Shown: piece by piece, positions 12,370-19,222 of the stretch
Layout: each line of letters starts with the position of its first letter
Numbering within the stretch: the stretch's first letter is position 1
Source of the DNA: Candidatus Sulfopaludibacter sp. SbA3
Lineage (GTDB): Bacteria; Acidobacteriota; Terriglobia; Bryobacterales; Bryobacteraceae
Assembly (NCBI GenBank): GCA_945861255.1
Contig: CAMAUG010000035.1
Location: 1 to 19,222, forward strand
Direction of reading: 5' to 3'
DNA length: 19,222 nucleotides
Translations under genes and position numbers: made by a program
The notes under the pieces: model-generated
What the model was told of the DNA's origin: nothing
Database searches by the model: none
What the model saw: only the letters and a program-made list of their open reading frames with translations

Positions 12370-12780
12370 TCAGTCCTTCTTCCCCGTGGCGATTTCGAAG
12401 GCGTCCACCATGGCCAGCAGATTCAGCAGCCCGGCGGCCACCAGGAACTTGGTTCCGTAATCGTGGACGTGGCCCGCCGCGTCAGGTTGCGAATAGCCCA
12501 GCCACACCGTGAGGAAATAGAAAATACCGGCCAACAGATCGCCGATGAAGCCGCCGTAGTAGATGACGGTAGTGAGCAGATCGCCCCCCTGCGGCTCAAA
12601 CAGAGCCCCGCGCATCATGAGCCCCAGAAGGAACACCGCGGCCACGCAAACAGCCAGGACGGCCCCCCGGGCGCGCCGCTTCAAAAAAAAGTGCCCACCG
12701 CCGGGGATGATCCAGGCCAGAAGCACAGCCGGGATCCAGTTGCCCTTAGGTCTTGTTAGCGCCGAGGAGTTTTCCGCCAC
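12370..12780 (-). CDS. Small multi-span membrane protein (possibly DUF6677)
   Basis: 136 residues with about four membrane segments: IPAVLLAWIIPGGGHFF (16-32), AVLAVCVAAVFLLGLMM (40-56), TVIYYGGFIGDLLAGIFYFLTVWL (70-93) and FLVAAGLLNLLAMVDAF (111-127). The IIPGGGHFFLKRRARG motif resembles the first hairpin of TM2-like proteins and the Acidobacteria family I know as DUF6677. Function unknown. The start is GTG 12780. On the minus strand TAAAAT (12792-12787) is followed by exactly 6 nt and then the GTG, again predicting a leaderless transcript. It is divergent from the MscS gene, with a 66-bp gap. Confidence 0.75.
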   Translation of the reverse strand: MAENSSALTRPKGNWIPAVLLAWIIPGGGHFFLKRRARGAVLAVCVAAVFLLGLMMRGALFEPQGGDLLTTVIYYGGFIGDLLAGIFYFLTVWLGYSQPDAAGHVHDYGTKFLVAAGLLNLLAMVDAFEIATGKKD

Positions 12781-12846
12781 GGGTTCATTTTAACGCATCG
12801 GCGCGGCGGAATGCCGTGCACTGCGAAATGTCGCATTATGAAATGA

Positions 12847-13704
12847 ATGCAGATCTCAACCGAAGCCGCGTTGGCGTTGGCGCGCACGGACCAGTGGCTG
12901 CCGTGGGCATTGCGGAGCCTGCGGGTGGCGCTGATCTTGGGCGCCGCATGGGTAGTAACCCGCGTCGCGCGGCGACTGCTCGAACGTCTACGGGGCTACG
13001 CGGTCCGCACCATGGACCGGCGCGGCGAGGCGGACGCCATCGAACTCGAAAAGCGCGCGGCCACCATTATCGCGGTCCTGGCGAAGCTGATCGGCGTAGC
13101 GATCTGGATGATCGCCGCCGTGATGGCCTTAACGGAGCTTACCTTCAACATTCAGCCTCTGCTGGCCGGTTTGGGCGTGGCTGGCTTGGCGCTCGGCCTG
13201 GGCGCGCAGACGCTGATCAAGGATTGGATCGGGGGCTTGCTGCTGCTGATCGAGGACCAGATTCGCATCGGCGATGCAGTGATCGTCAACGGGATCGCGG
13301 GTGTAGTGGAGGAAATCAATCTGCGAACCACAATGTTGCGGGGTGAAAACGGCGCCGTTCACATTATTTCCAATGGGGCCATCGCCACGCTCTCGAATAT
13401 GACGCGCGAATACGCTTACTATGTGTTCGAAGCGACCCTGTCGCGACGCGCCGATGTCGCGCGCGCATTGCAGATCGTCGAGGAAGCCGCTCAGGAACTC
13501 GCGGCCGACCCGTCGTTCACGCAGTTGTTGCTGGCGCCCGCGGAGATGATGGGCGTCGAACGCCTCGCCGAACGCGGCGTCCTGATTCGCGCGCGCGTTA
13601 AAACCCTGCCGGCCAAGCAGGCGGTTACCGGCCGCGAATGGAACCGGCGCGTGAACGAGAAACTTGCCGCAGCGGGGATTGAGCTGCCGCTGCCTGCCGC
13701 CTAG
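12847..13704 (+). CDS. MscS-family small-conductance mechanosensitive channel
   Basis: 285 residues. Two membrane helices (about 23-40, WALRSLRVALILGAAWVV; 76-97, VLAKLIGVAIWMIAAVMAL) precede the pore helix, LAGLGVAGLALGLGAQTLIKD (about 106-126), rich in the Gly/Ala packing pattern of MscS TM3. The cytoplasmic beta domain follows (DQIRIGDAVIVNGIAGVVEEINLRTTMLR ... VHIISNGAIATLSNMT), then a C-terminal alpha/beta part. The protein opens under membrane tension and releases solutes on osmotic downshock. The length matches the short three-helix MscS class. The ATG at 12847 has no clear ribosome site; a weak -10 (CATTAT, 12834-12839) 7 nt upstream would fit a leaderless start. The adjacent ATG at 12843 is out of frame. 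Confidence 0.92.
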   Translation: MQISTEAALALARTDQWLPWALRSLRVALILGAAWVVTRVARRLLERLRGYAVRTMDRRGEADAIELEKRAATIIAVLAKLIGVAIWMIAAVMALTELTFNIQPLLAGLGVAGLALGLGAQTLIKDWIGGLLLLIEDQIRIGDAVIVNGIAGVVEEINLRTTMLRGENGAVHIISNGAIATLSNMTREYAYYVFEATLSRRADVARALQIVEEAAQELAADPSFTQLLLAPAEMMGVERLAERGVLIRARVKTLPAKQAVTGREWNRRVNEKLAAAGIELPLPAA

Positions 13705-13885
13705 AGGTTTGAACCGAACCCCCCGGCGGGCTCCTCACCGGCAGGCACGGCAATCATTTCCACACTTTTTTGTTTGGGCGCAAAAAAAGGTTTAAGATAT
13801 TGTGTTTCAATACTATACGGGAGATTTACCTACTCCTTTCACTTCCCAAGGCACGATTCGACGTGCGATACTGACGTTCAGAACC

Positions 13886-15238
13886 ATGACCTTGATGGGC
13901 GAGGCGATAGCCCGCTATCACAAACTGATCGAGAGTGAGCCGTACATCGACTTGGGGTGGGCTGAGGCGCTGCAACAACGTCTGAAACCCGAACGCCTGG
14001 TAGACCGGCCCATCTCCCCCGTGCTGCGACCCCATATGCTGGCCGCGCGCGATTACGTGGCGCTGGGCAAGGCTGCCATTGCGCTGCTATCCGCCGTGGA
14101 GAGGGCCGAGAAACTCACCCTGGCCACTCCTGCGCTCCTGTCACGCATGCAGTTGCTGCCTGCCGAGCGCATGCTGGCGGCGATTGAACCGGGATACTCA
14201 CCGCGGACATTCGCCGGCCTGCTGGACGCGAATCTACACAACGGCACGTCGCACTTTCTTGGTTTTCGCGGCAACACGGCCGCCAGCGTGGTGCATGGCG
14301 AGGTGCTGGCGGACGCGTTCTACGAAGCTCCGCCCGTCAAGGAATTCCGAAAGAAGTACAAGCTCACCAAGTTGAGCGGCGCGAAAGCCCTGACCAGCGC
14401 CGTGCAGAAAGCGTATAAGGAATCAGGCGGCAAACAGAAGCGGCCCGTCATCGCCGTGGTCGAGACTCGCGCGCCGTTCCAACCACCGGAATCCAGCGAG
14501 AACGCTCTTTTCGTCGAAGTGCTGCGCCGCGAAGGCTACCAGGCCGAGTTGGTGCTGGCGGAGCAGCTGGAATATCGCAACAACGTGCTTCGGCGCGGCG
14601 ACATGGCGATTGACCTGGTCTACCGCGCGGTGGCGCTGAGCGAATTTCTGGTGCGTTTCGATCTTAATCATCCGCTGATCCGTGCCTATAAGGACCGTGC
14701 CGTGTGCATGGTGAACAGCTTCCGTTCGGAGATGACCGCCAAGCGCACGTTGTTCGACCTGCTGACGGACGAATCGATCACGGCTAAGTTCCCGGCCGCC
14801 GAACGCAAGGCGATCCATGAGTTCATTCCATGGACGCGCCTGGTGCAGGCCGCCAAGGTCACGCACAAACGGCACACGGTGGACCTGCCGGAATTCGCCA
14901 TGAAACACCGCGCCAAGCTGGTGCTTAGGCCCAACGACGATTCCGCCGGCCTCTCCACGTTCCGGGGAGCGGAGATGGACGACTCGGCCTGGGAGAGGGC
15001 GCTGCGCCAAGCCATGCGCACGCCCTACGTGGTGCAGGAAGCGGTGGCGCCGGCCCGCGCCGTCTTCCCGCTGTTACAGTTCGGCAGCCTGGTGATGAAG
15101 GAAATGCACGTGGAAACCCACCCGCATCTCTTCAACGGGAAACTGCACGGCGCCTCGGCTTGGCTGAACGTCGCGGGGTCCAACGGATTCACCACCCTGT
15201 CCGGACTCGCGCCGGTGTTTCTGCTGGAAGGCAAGTAG
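13886..15238 (+). CDS. ATP-grasp-like protein of unknown function
   Basis: 450 residues, cytosolic. The C-terminal third looks like an ATP-grasp nucleotide-binding region: VNSFRSEMTAKRTLFDLLTDE, then LVLRPNDDSAGLSTFRG (from about 345), ALRQAMRTPYVVQEAV, and a late metal/phosphate segment LNVAGSNGFTTLSG. The order, with a substrate-type region first, recalls the circularly permuted ATP-grasp families (glutathionylspermidine synthase-like), enzymes that ligate a carboxylate to an amine or thiol. The usual glycine loop (PNDDxGGKG) reads PNDDSAGLS, so activity is uncertain. An alternative start at GTG 13802 is in frame; I prefer ATG 13886 because conserved-looking sequence begins there. The 180-bp upstream gap is AT-rich, with a CTTTTTTG/CAAAAAAAG dyad (13765-13789) and plausible -10 boxes (TAAGAT, 13794-13799). 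Confidence 0.65.
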   Translation: MTLMGEAIARYHKLIESEPYIDLGWAEALQQRLKPERLVDRPISPVLRPHMLAARDYVALGKAAIALLSAVERAEKLTLATPALLSRMQLLPAERMLAAIEPGYSPRTFAGLLDANLHNGTSHFLGFRGNTAASVVHGEVLADAFYEAPPVKEFRKKYKLTKLSGAKALTSAVQKAYKESGGKQKRPVIAVVETRAPFQPPESSENALFVEVLRREGYQAELVLAEQLEYRNNVLRRGDMAIDLVYRAVALSEFLVRFDLNHPLIRAYKDRAVCMVNSFRSEMTAKRTLFDLLTDESITAKFPAAERKAIHEFIPWTRLVQAAKVTHKRHTVDLPEFAMKHRAKLVLRPNDDSAGLSTFRGAEMDDSAWERALRQAMRTPYVVQEAVAPARAVFPLLQFGSLVMKEMHVETHPHLFNGKLHGASAWLNVAGSNGFTTLSGLAPVFLLEGK

Positions 15239-15339
15239 CGGCGGGCCGCTCAATCGCAGGTATTCCTGGAGGGCGAGCGAACCCAACCCGCTGCGACTGA
15301 CGCCTGTGCGTATTGCCGTCCTGGCAGCCGCTTGGGTAA

Positions 15340-16305
15340 TTATCCCTTGGGCGGGTCTTCGATAGAAACCTTCGCCCGCAGGTTCGCCACGCCGGCCGTC
15401 GCGCGCTCATCTGTCACGGTCACGGCCACCGCGTCCTCCACCCAATCGTGCGCCACGCCGTCCTTGTCTTCGGAATAGAGCGTGATGGTATAGGGTTGCG
15501 GGCACAGATCACACAGAAACTGAAACTGCACCTTGATGGATTCGCCGGCCGCGCGAACGCCCGTGGCCACGCGTTCCTGTTCGGTGTTCGTGCCGTACAC
15601 TTCAAACCCGATCTGAGTGCGCAGCAACATGCCGATGATGGGATTGTTCACGGCTTCGTGAAAACTCACGGTGGCCCGGACGGTTACGTACTCGCCGCTC
15701 TTCCACACGATGGTGGGATGGCCGTTGGCTCCCAGCGTCTCAATGGACATCACCTCCGCGCGCCCGTCTCCGTTGCGCGCGGAGGGCGCCATGCGCGGCG
15801 ACACGGTTTCGCCCCAATTGCGCAACTGGTCCGCCACAAAACGGCGGTAGCGCGCCATGGTTTCCTTGGGATCGCCCTTGGCGGCCAGCTCGCCGGACTC
15901 CAGCCACCAAACTTCGTCACACAGTGTTTCGAGCAATCGGTCTTCGTGCGAGGCGATGAGAATGATGCTGCCGTTGCGGCGCAGACGGTCCAGCGCGGGC
16001 AGCGTCCGCGCGCGTACCAAAGCGTCCTGTGTGGCAAGCGCTTGATCCAGCGCGAGAACCGCCGCGGGCGCCAGATTCAGCGCATCGTCGAACGCGACGT
16101 AGCGTCGCTCCGCCGGCCCCACGATTTCGCCCGAAGACGGCTGGATCACGCCCCCGGCCAGCTTCAGCACCTCGCTCACTCCGGAGTTCTTCCCCCCCAT
16201 CAGCCCGATCACGCTGCCCACCGGCGCGGAGACGGTCAGATCGCGGAGCGGACTGTGAACTATGTGACGGAATTCAAGTGGGATTGCCATTTTTGTCCGA
16301 GTCAT
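15340..16305 (-). CDS. Degenerate Wzt-like ABC ATPase with carbohydrate-binding-type C domain
   Basis: 321 residues. The first 165 resemble the ATPase of polysaccharide exporters (Wzt/TagH type), but the Walker A loop reads GLMGGKNSGVSEVL: the invariant Lys is Val43 and the Thr is Glu45. The LSGGQ segment and most of the helical subdomain are missing, and Walker B is LALDQAL (Gln88 for the catalytic Glu). The D-loop-like ATQD and the switch His120 (IASHED) remain. The C-terminal half (about 180-315, FEVYGTNTE ... FLCDLCPQPYTITLYSEDKDG) matches the beta-sandwich Wzt_C domain that binds glycan ends. It probably cannot hydrolyse ATP. No partner permease is in the window. ATG 16290 is an alternative start. 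It converges with the ATP-grasp-like gene. Confidence 0.8.
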   Translation of the reverse strand: MTRTKMAIPLEFRHIVHSPLRDLTVSAPVGSVIGLMGGKNSGVSEVLKLAGGVIQPSSGEIVGPAERRYVAFDDALNLAPAAVLALDQALATQDALVRARTLPALDRLRRNGSIILIASHEDRLLETLCDEVWWLESGELAAKGDPKETMARYRRFVADQLRNWGETVSPRMAPSARNGDGRAEVMSIETLGANGHPTIVWKSGEYVTVRATVSFHEAVNNPIIGMLLRTQIGFEVYGTNTEQERVATGVRAAGESIKVQFQFLCDLCPQPYTITLYSEDKDGVAHDWVEDAVAVTVTDERATAGVANLRAKVSIEDPPKG

Positions 16306-16310
16306 TTATC

Positions 16311-16340
16311 AGAATACGCGAAACCGGCGTTCGAGGTCAG
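16311..16340 (-). promoter_or_regulatory. Putative promoter of the Wzt-like gene
   Basis: On the minus strand CTGACC (16340-16335), 18 bp, TATTCT (16316-16311), with 5 nt to ATG 16305. Each box matches consensus at four of six positions. The spacing fits a leaderless start. Confidence 0.35.
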
Positions 16341-16467
16341 CGCGAACTCCAGCCGCGAGACACAGAACAGTGTGACCCTGGTCAATCAAAAGCGCAGCGG
16401 CTCCTCGGGTTACGAGCCCTTCACCGGCTATGCGGGGGTTACCTGCCCCTCAATACCCTATAGGGAA

Positions 16468-16619
16468 ACTCCGATAAAGCCGATTGAACCCTTCAAATGA
16501 ATATTCGAAACAGTTGCCGATCGGAGTCGACGTCGGGCCCTAGGGCATACGCCTTAGGACTCCCTCAGTGGAGGTATCAAGTACCGATGAAATGTTTACT
16601 TAGCATGGTTTCATCACGG
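16468..16619 (+). ncRNA. Structured non-coding stretch, possible RNA element
   Basis: The gap 16306-16688 (383 bp, between divergent genes) has no convincing reading frame. It holds several exact dyads: ACTCCGAT (16468-16475) with ATCGGAGT (16520-16527); CCTAGGGC-ATAC-GCCTTAGG (16539-16558); GGAGT (16523-16527) with ACTCC (16559-16563), which competes with the first; and CCGATGAAA (16584-16592) with TTTCATC-A-CGG (16609-16619). These could form a leader RNA or operator for the gene at 16689. It matches no riboswitch or RNA family that I recognise. Confidence 0.3.
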
Positions 16620-16688
16620 CAACTCGCTGTTAGAATCGGGGTACTGGATTAGGCCAGAATTTAGCGCGACTTGGCCCAGGATGTAATA

Positions 16689-17684
16689 ATGCTTTGTTTC
16701 TTGTGCGGAAAGGAAATCACCTGGCTGCGGTCCATCGTGGACCGGCAGTACTGCTGCGTCGAACACCGCCAGGAAGCCCGTCTTGCCTCCGCGCAGGTTC
16801 TGCGCGAAGAAGACGAAGGCGACGAGATCTGGTCGGTGGTGCGAAAGAGCCAGAAAAAGAAGGAAGCGCGGCAGGTCGCGAATTCAAATCAGGCTTCGGT
16901 GGTGGCATTCATGACGTTGGCGGCCCTATTGGTCGCGATGCTGATGCTGCCTGGGGGCTCCGGGCCAAACGGGTCGGCCTTCCCGTCCGCCTCTCCCAGT
17001 CTGGCGAAGAAGCAGGGATTGTTTGCGAGTGTCGCGACCTCAGTGGGTGAGTTTGTACGCGGCAGCGCGCCAATCACGCTGCGGCACGATTTTCGAACGG
17101 GCCTGCGTGAGTGGAGTACGCTGGCGTTGAACTCTTCGGAGAAAGTGGACGATCCTCGCGACTGGAAAACACCGCCATCGCCGGCAAAAGTGATACCGGG
17201 AACCCTGCGCATCTGGAACCGCTCGAAGAATCTGCACAACTACCAGATGGAGTTTCAAGGCGCCATCGAGAAACGCAGCTTGAGTTGGGCTTTCCGCGCG
17301 ACCGACCAGTTCAATTACTACGGCGCCAAGCTCACCATCACCCGGCCGGGGCCGCAGCCGAACGCGGGCCTGATTCGTTACACCATGATCGACGGCCAGG
17401 AATGGGAACGCGTGCAGCTTCCTCTGCCGGTGACCTTGGATCGGGGTACGAACTACCGGGTGCGCATGAGCGTACAGGATGACCGGTTCGTGGCCTATCT
17501 GAACGGACAGATGGTGGGTGCCTGGACCGATAAACGACTCACCCGCGGCGGCATCGGTTTCTTTTCCGAACGGGACGACGAGCAATCCGTGGCCTGGGTA
17601 AATGTCTCCGAGCGGGATAGCTTCGTCGGCCGCATGCTGTCGAACTTCGGGTTGTTCGTCGCCCCTTCCGCCCCTCTCCCATAG
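16689..17684 (+). CDS. Zinc-finger / transmembrane / LamG-like protein
   Basis: 331 residues. A short cytoplasmic N-terminus has a treble-clef-like cysteine cluster (MLCFLCGKEIT ... QYCCVEHR: Cys3, Cys6, Cys22, Cys23, His26) of the sort that binds zinc. A charged linker and one membrane span (about 70-88, SVVAFMTLAALLVAMLMLP) follow. The outer part (about 125-310) is a beta-sandwich resembling LamG/DUF1080 concanavalin-like domains (LRHDFRTGLREWS ... YYGAKLTITRPG ... YRVRMSVQDDRFVAYLNGQMVGAWTDKRLTRGGIGFFSE), which commonly bind carbohydrate. Function is unknown; the layout suggests linking an extracellular ligand to an internal zinc module. The start is ATG 16689, with AGGA 7 nt upstream; a longer TTG start at 16671 is less likely. 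Confidence 0.8.
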   Translation: MLCFLCGKEITWLRSIVDRQYCCVEHRQEARLASAQVLREEDEGDEIWSVVRKSQKKKEARQVANSNQASVVAFMTLAALLVAMLMLPGGSGPNGSAFPSASPSLAKKQGLFASVATSVGEFVRGSAPITLRHDFRTGLREWSTLALNSSEKVDDPRDWKTPPSPAKVIPGTLRIWNRSKNLHNYQMEFQGAIEKRSLSWAFRATDQFNYYGAKLTITRPGPQPNAGLIRYTMIDGQEWERVQLPLPVTLDRGTNYRVRMSVQDDRFVAYLNGQMVGAWTDKRLTRGGIGFFSERDDEQSVAWVNVSERDSFVGRMLSNFGLFVAPSAPLP

Positions 17685-17808
17685 CGCCGGACGCAGGTGC
17701 GTTACCTCGCGTTCTTCAATCCGGCTCGGATCCACTTGAGTGCACCGTTTGACTGCACGGGGGCAGGACCTGCGTTTGGCTGCGAGACTCCCCGCTACGA
17801 TCACCCGC

Positions 17809-17814
17809 TACAAT
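17809..17814 (+). promoter_or_regulatory. -10 box of the MFS transporter gene
   Basis: TACAAT followed by 6 nt and ATG 17821, predicting a transcript that begins at the start codon. No good -35 box is seen at 16-18 bp. The rest of the gap 17685-17808 shows only a small GCAGGACCTGC dyad (17764-17774). Confidence 0.45.
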
Positions 17815-17820
17815 CAATGG

Positions 17821-18978
17821 ATGGGGGTTCGCTTCTGGTGGCTGATTGCGGCCACTTTCCTTGGGTTTCTCGGCATGGGTACCGTGCTTCCCGGCATGGC
17901 GCCCCACATCCGCCATGACCTGGGAGGAACGGACCAGACCGTCGGTTTTGTCATCGGAACATTTTCATTTGTAGCCCTTGGTTCCCGGTTCATCTCCGGG
18001 CCGTTGGCGGATCGCAAGGGCCGCAAGTCAGCCTTCCTCACCGGTTTGTTCAGCTGCGCGCTTGCCGGGTGCGCGTATCTGCTTCCCATCGGAATCCAGG
18101 GCGCTTTTCTGGGCCGCGCGCTGCAGGGCTTTGGCGAAGCCTGCCTTTATACAGGAGCCGCCGCCTGGGTGGTGGAAGTGGCCGGAATTTCCCGCAGCGG
18201 CCGTGCTTTGGGATTCCTGAGCAGCGGCATCTGGGGAGGCATCTCCGCGGGCCCCGTGGTTGGGAGTTGGCTCGGCAGCTTTGAACACGCCGCGATGCTG
18301 CAGGTTGCGGCGGCTCTGGCGGGTTTCGCGATCCTGTGGCGGATTCCGGAGGACTATACGCCGCATCCCCATCCGGGCAAACGCGTCTGGGTGCCCGGGC
18401 ATTTAATCAAGCCGGGACTGACCGTGGGTTTCGTGAACGTTCACTATCCAGTCATCGCGGGTTTTCTGATTCTGCACCTGACGAATCACGGGAACTCCGG
18501 ACGTATGGCGTTTTCCGCCTACGCGGGCATGGTGTTAATTTCGCGATTCTTCTTCGGCGGCCTACCGGATCGCGTGCCGCCGCAGCGCACGTTCTATTGG
18601 GGGATTGCGGGAATGGCCATCGGCTTGGCGGGATTGGCGATGGCGCCGCCGCCCGCACTGGCGGTCGCATCGGCCGCGCTCCTCGGATTGGGGTTCTCTT
18701 TCCCGTGGGCCTCCATCATCTCGACGGTGCTCAAGCGCACGCCAAGCCACGAGCGCGGATCCGCCGTGGGTGTGCTGAGCGCCTTCTACGACTTGTTTGT
18801 GGGGATGAGTTCTTTCGCCGCAGGGGTGATCGCGAACAACTTCGGATACCGGGCGGTGTTCTTGATGGCTTTGTGCGCGCTGGGAGTGGCGGCGCTCTCA
18901 GCTCGAGCGGTGTTCGCATCCGGGCACTTCGAATCGGCTTTGGAGGAAATCAGCGGATCGAAGATGACAGTGAAATGA
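17821..18978 (+). CDS. Major facilitator superfamily transporter
   Basis: 385 residues, about 12 hydrophobic segments, the usual MFS size. Motif A is clear in loop 2-3 (SGPLADRKGRKSAF), with a weaker copy in the second half (GGLPDRVPPQRTF). Both halves show the expected Gly-rich helices (FLGRALQGFGEACLYTGAAAWVVEV; GLGFSFPWASIISTVL). It is an inner-membrane secondary transporter. The substrate cannot be read from sequence; drug or sugar efflux types are both possible. I start at ATG 17821 rather than the upstream GTG 17740 because MGVRFWWLIAATFLG begins directly with the first helix and the -10 box fits. It stands alone, with its own terminator after it. Confidence 0.92.
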   Translation: MGVRFWWLIAATFLGFLGMGTVLPGMAPHIRHDLGGTDQTVGFVIGTFSFVALGSRFISGPLADRKGRKSAFLTGLFSCALAGCAYLLPIGIQGAFLGRALQGFGEACLYTGAAAWVVEVAGISRSGRALGFLSSGIWGGISAGPVVGSWLGSFEHAAMLQVAAALAGFAILWRIPEDYTPHPHPGKRVWVPGHLIKPGLTVGFVNVHYPVIAGFLILHLTNHGNSGRMAFSAYAGMVLISRFFFGGLPDRVPPQRTFYWGIAGMAIGLAGLAMAPPPALAVASAALLGLGFSFPWASIISTVLKRTPSHERGSAVGVLSAFYDLFVGMSSFAAGVIANNFGYRAVFLMALCALGVAALSARAVFASGHFESALEEISGSKMTVK

Positions 18979-18990
18979 ATCGCACCGATG

Positions 18991-19017
18991 CTTTTAGGGG
19001 GCGGCCCGAAAAGTTTT
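18991..19017 (+). terminator. Terminator-like hairpin after the MFS gene
   Basis: CTTTT (18991-18995) pairs with AAAAG (19009-19013), with an inner GGG-CGG-CCC stem, followed by TTTT (19014-19017). It lies 12 nt after the stop codon. Confidence 0.5.
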
Positions 19018-19069
19018 GAGATCTGTGCCAATTTCTTTTTTCTGAGGGTGCCTCGTACCGCAAGGGTCA

Positions 19070-19222
19070 TCACCTACGCCATCGTTCGAGACCCGATGGC
19101 GCCCCCAGGTCCTCCACCCGCTCGAGGAGCGACTCCTTTTCGATAACGCGGTCTCGGTTCTGCCGGAGTGTCCAGGGTGTGCGACACAGAAGTTGGATTA
19201 GGCGGCTTGGCGAGTCTCCCAA
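19070..19222 (-). CDS. Possible C-terminal end of an unrecognised gene
   Basis: A frame open from the right edge gives about 50 codons ending RVEDLGAPSGLERWRR before TGA at 19072-19070. It is Arg/Glu/Leu-rich with some helical periodicity (QNRDRVIEKESLLERVEDL). I recognise no family, and in GC-rich DNA a 50-codon open frame is not rare. It would lie tail-to-tail with the MFS gene. Weakly supported. Confidence 0.2.
   Translation of the reverse strand: MGDSPSRLIQLLCRTPWTLRQNRDRVIEKESLLERVEDLGAPSGLERWRR
19077..19101. repeat. Perfect 8-bp hairpin near the right edge
   Basis: CGCCATCG (19077-19084) and CGATGGCG (19094-19101) are exact inverted copies around a 9-nt loop. No T-run follows on either strand. 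It may be a small hairpin repeat or part of the uncertain reading frame at the right edge. Confidence 0.4.

Noticed and set aside
15448..16500. 350-codon plus-strand open frame opposite the Wzt-like gene
   Set aside because: It mirrors the minus-strand gene and has no domain-like sequence; the Wzt_C domain on the minus strand is convincing.
1..19222. CRISPR arrays or long tandem repeats
   Set aside because: No regularly spaced direct repeats were seen; only short dyads, the 16-bp triplicate and the paired 19-bp repeats.

Overview
The window is GC-rich bacterial chromosome, most likely from an acidobacterium of the Solibacter/Bryobacter kind. This is inferred from several things together: the dispersed palindrome whose translation reads like PLPHGRGSE, an Acidobacteria-type small membrane protein with an IIPGGGHF motif, a secreted sulfatase-like protein, many TPR proteins, and repeated -10-box/N5-7/start-codon spacing that suggests leaderless mRNAs. 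No rRNA, tRNA or CRISPR array was found.

Left block (1-4616, minus strand): a sulfatase-like gene running off the edge, an orotate-phosphoribosyltransferase-like PRTase, a polyprenyl-phosphate sugar transferase, a CCA-adding/poly(A)-polymerase-family nucleotidyltransferase and XerD. The first three are tightly packed and look co-transcribed. A divergent, repeat-rich region (4617-4755) leads rightwards to a conserved hypothetical gene, which converges on a GNAT acetyltransferase with overlapping stop codons.

Middle block (5787-9337, plus strand): three TPR/secreted proteins followed by rnc (RNase III), with gaps of 14, 43 and 11 nt, consistent with one operon. A dispersed palindromic repeat lies inside the N-terminal coding part of the second gene.

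Accessory island (9413-12044): a VapBC-like toxin-antitoxin pair in which both genes carry a lesion (in-frame TGA in the antitoxin, one-base frameshift at the toxin start). Three bases upstream of its apparent promoter sits a 1,961-bp unit bounded by perfect 16-bp inverted repeats starting GGTAGTG. The unit holds an IS1-family transposase that stops inside the left repeat without its catalytic glutamate. Divergent from it is an intact gene for a winged-helix/HATPase/STAS-like (DUF4325) protein with its own strong promoter and a dyad over the -35 box. I read it as a non-autonomous IS1-type element carrying a regulatory cargo gene, and it is the most unusual thing in the window.

Right block (12181-18978): two small membrane proteins (minus), an MscS-type channel, an ATP-grasp-like protein, a Wzt-like protein whose ABC ATPase domain has lost its nucleotide-binding residues (minus), a long structured non-coding stretch, a zinc-finger/TM/LamG-like protein, and an MFS transporter followed by a terminator. 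The last 200 bases hold a hairpin and at best the end of an unrecognised reading frame.
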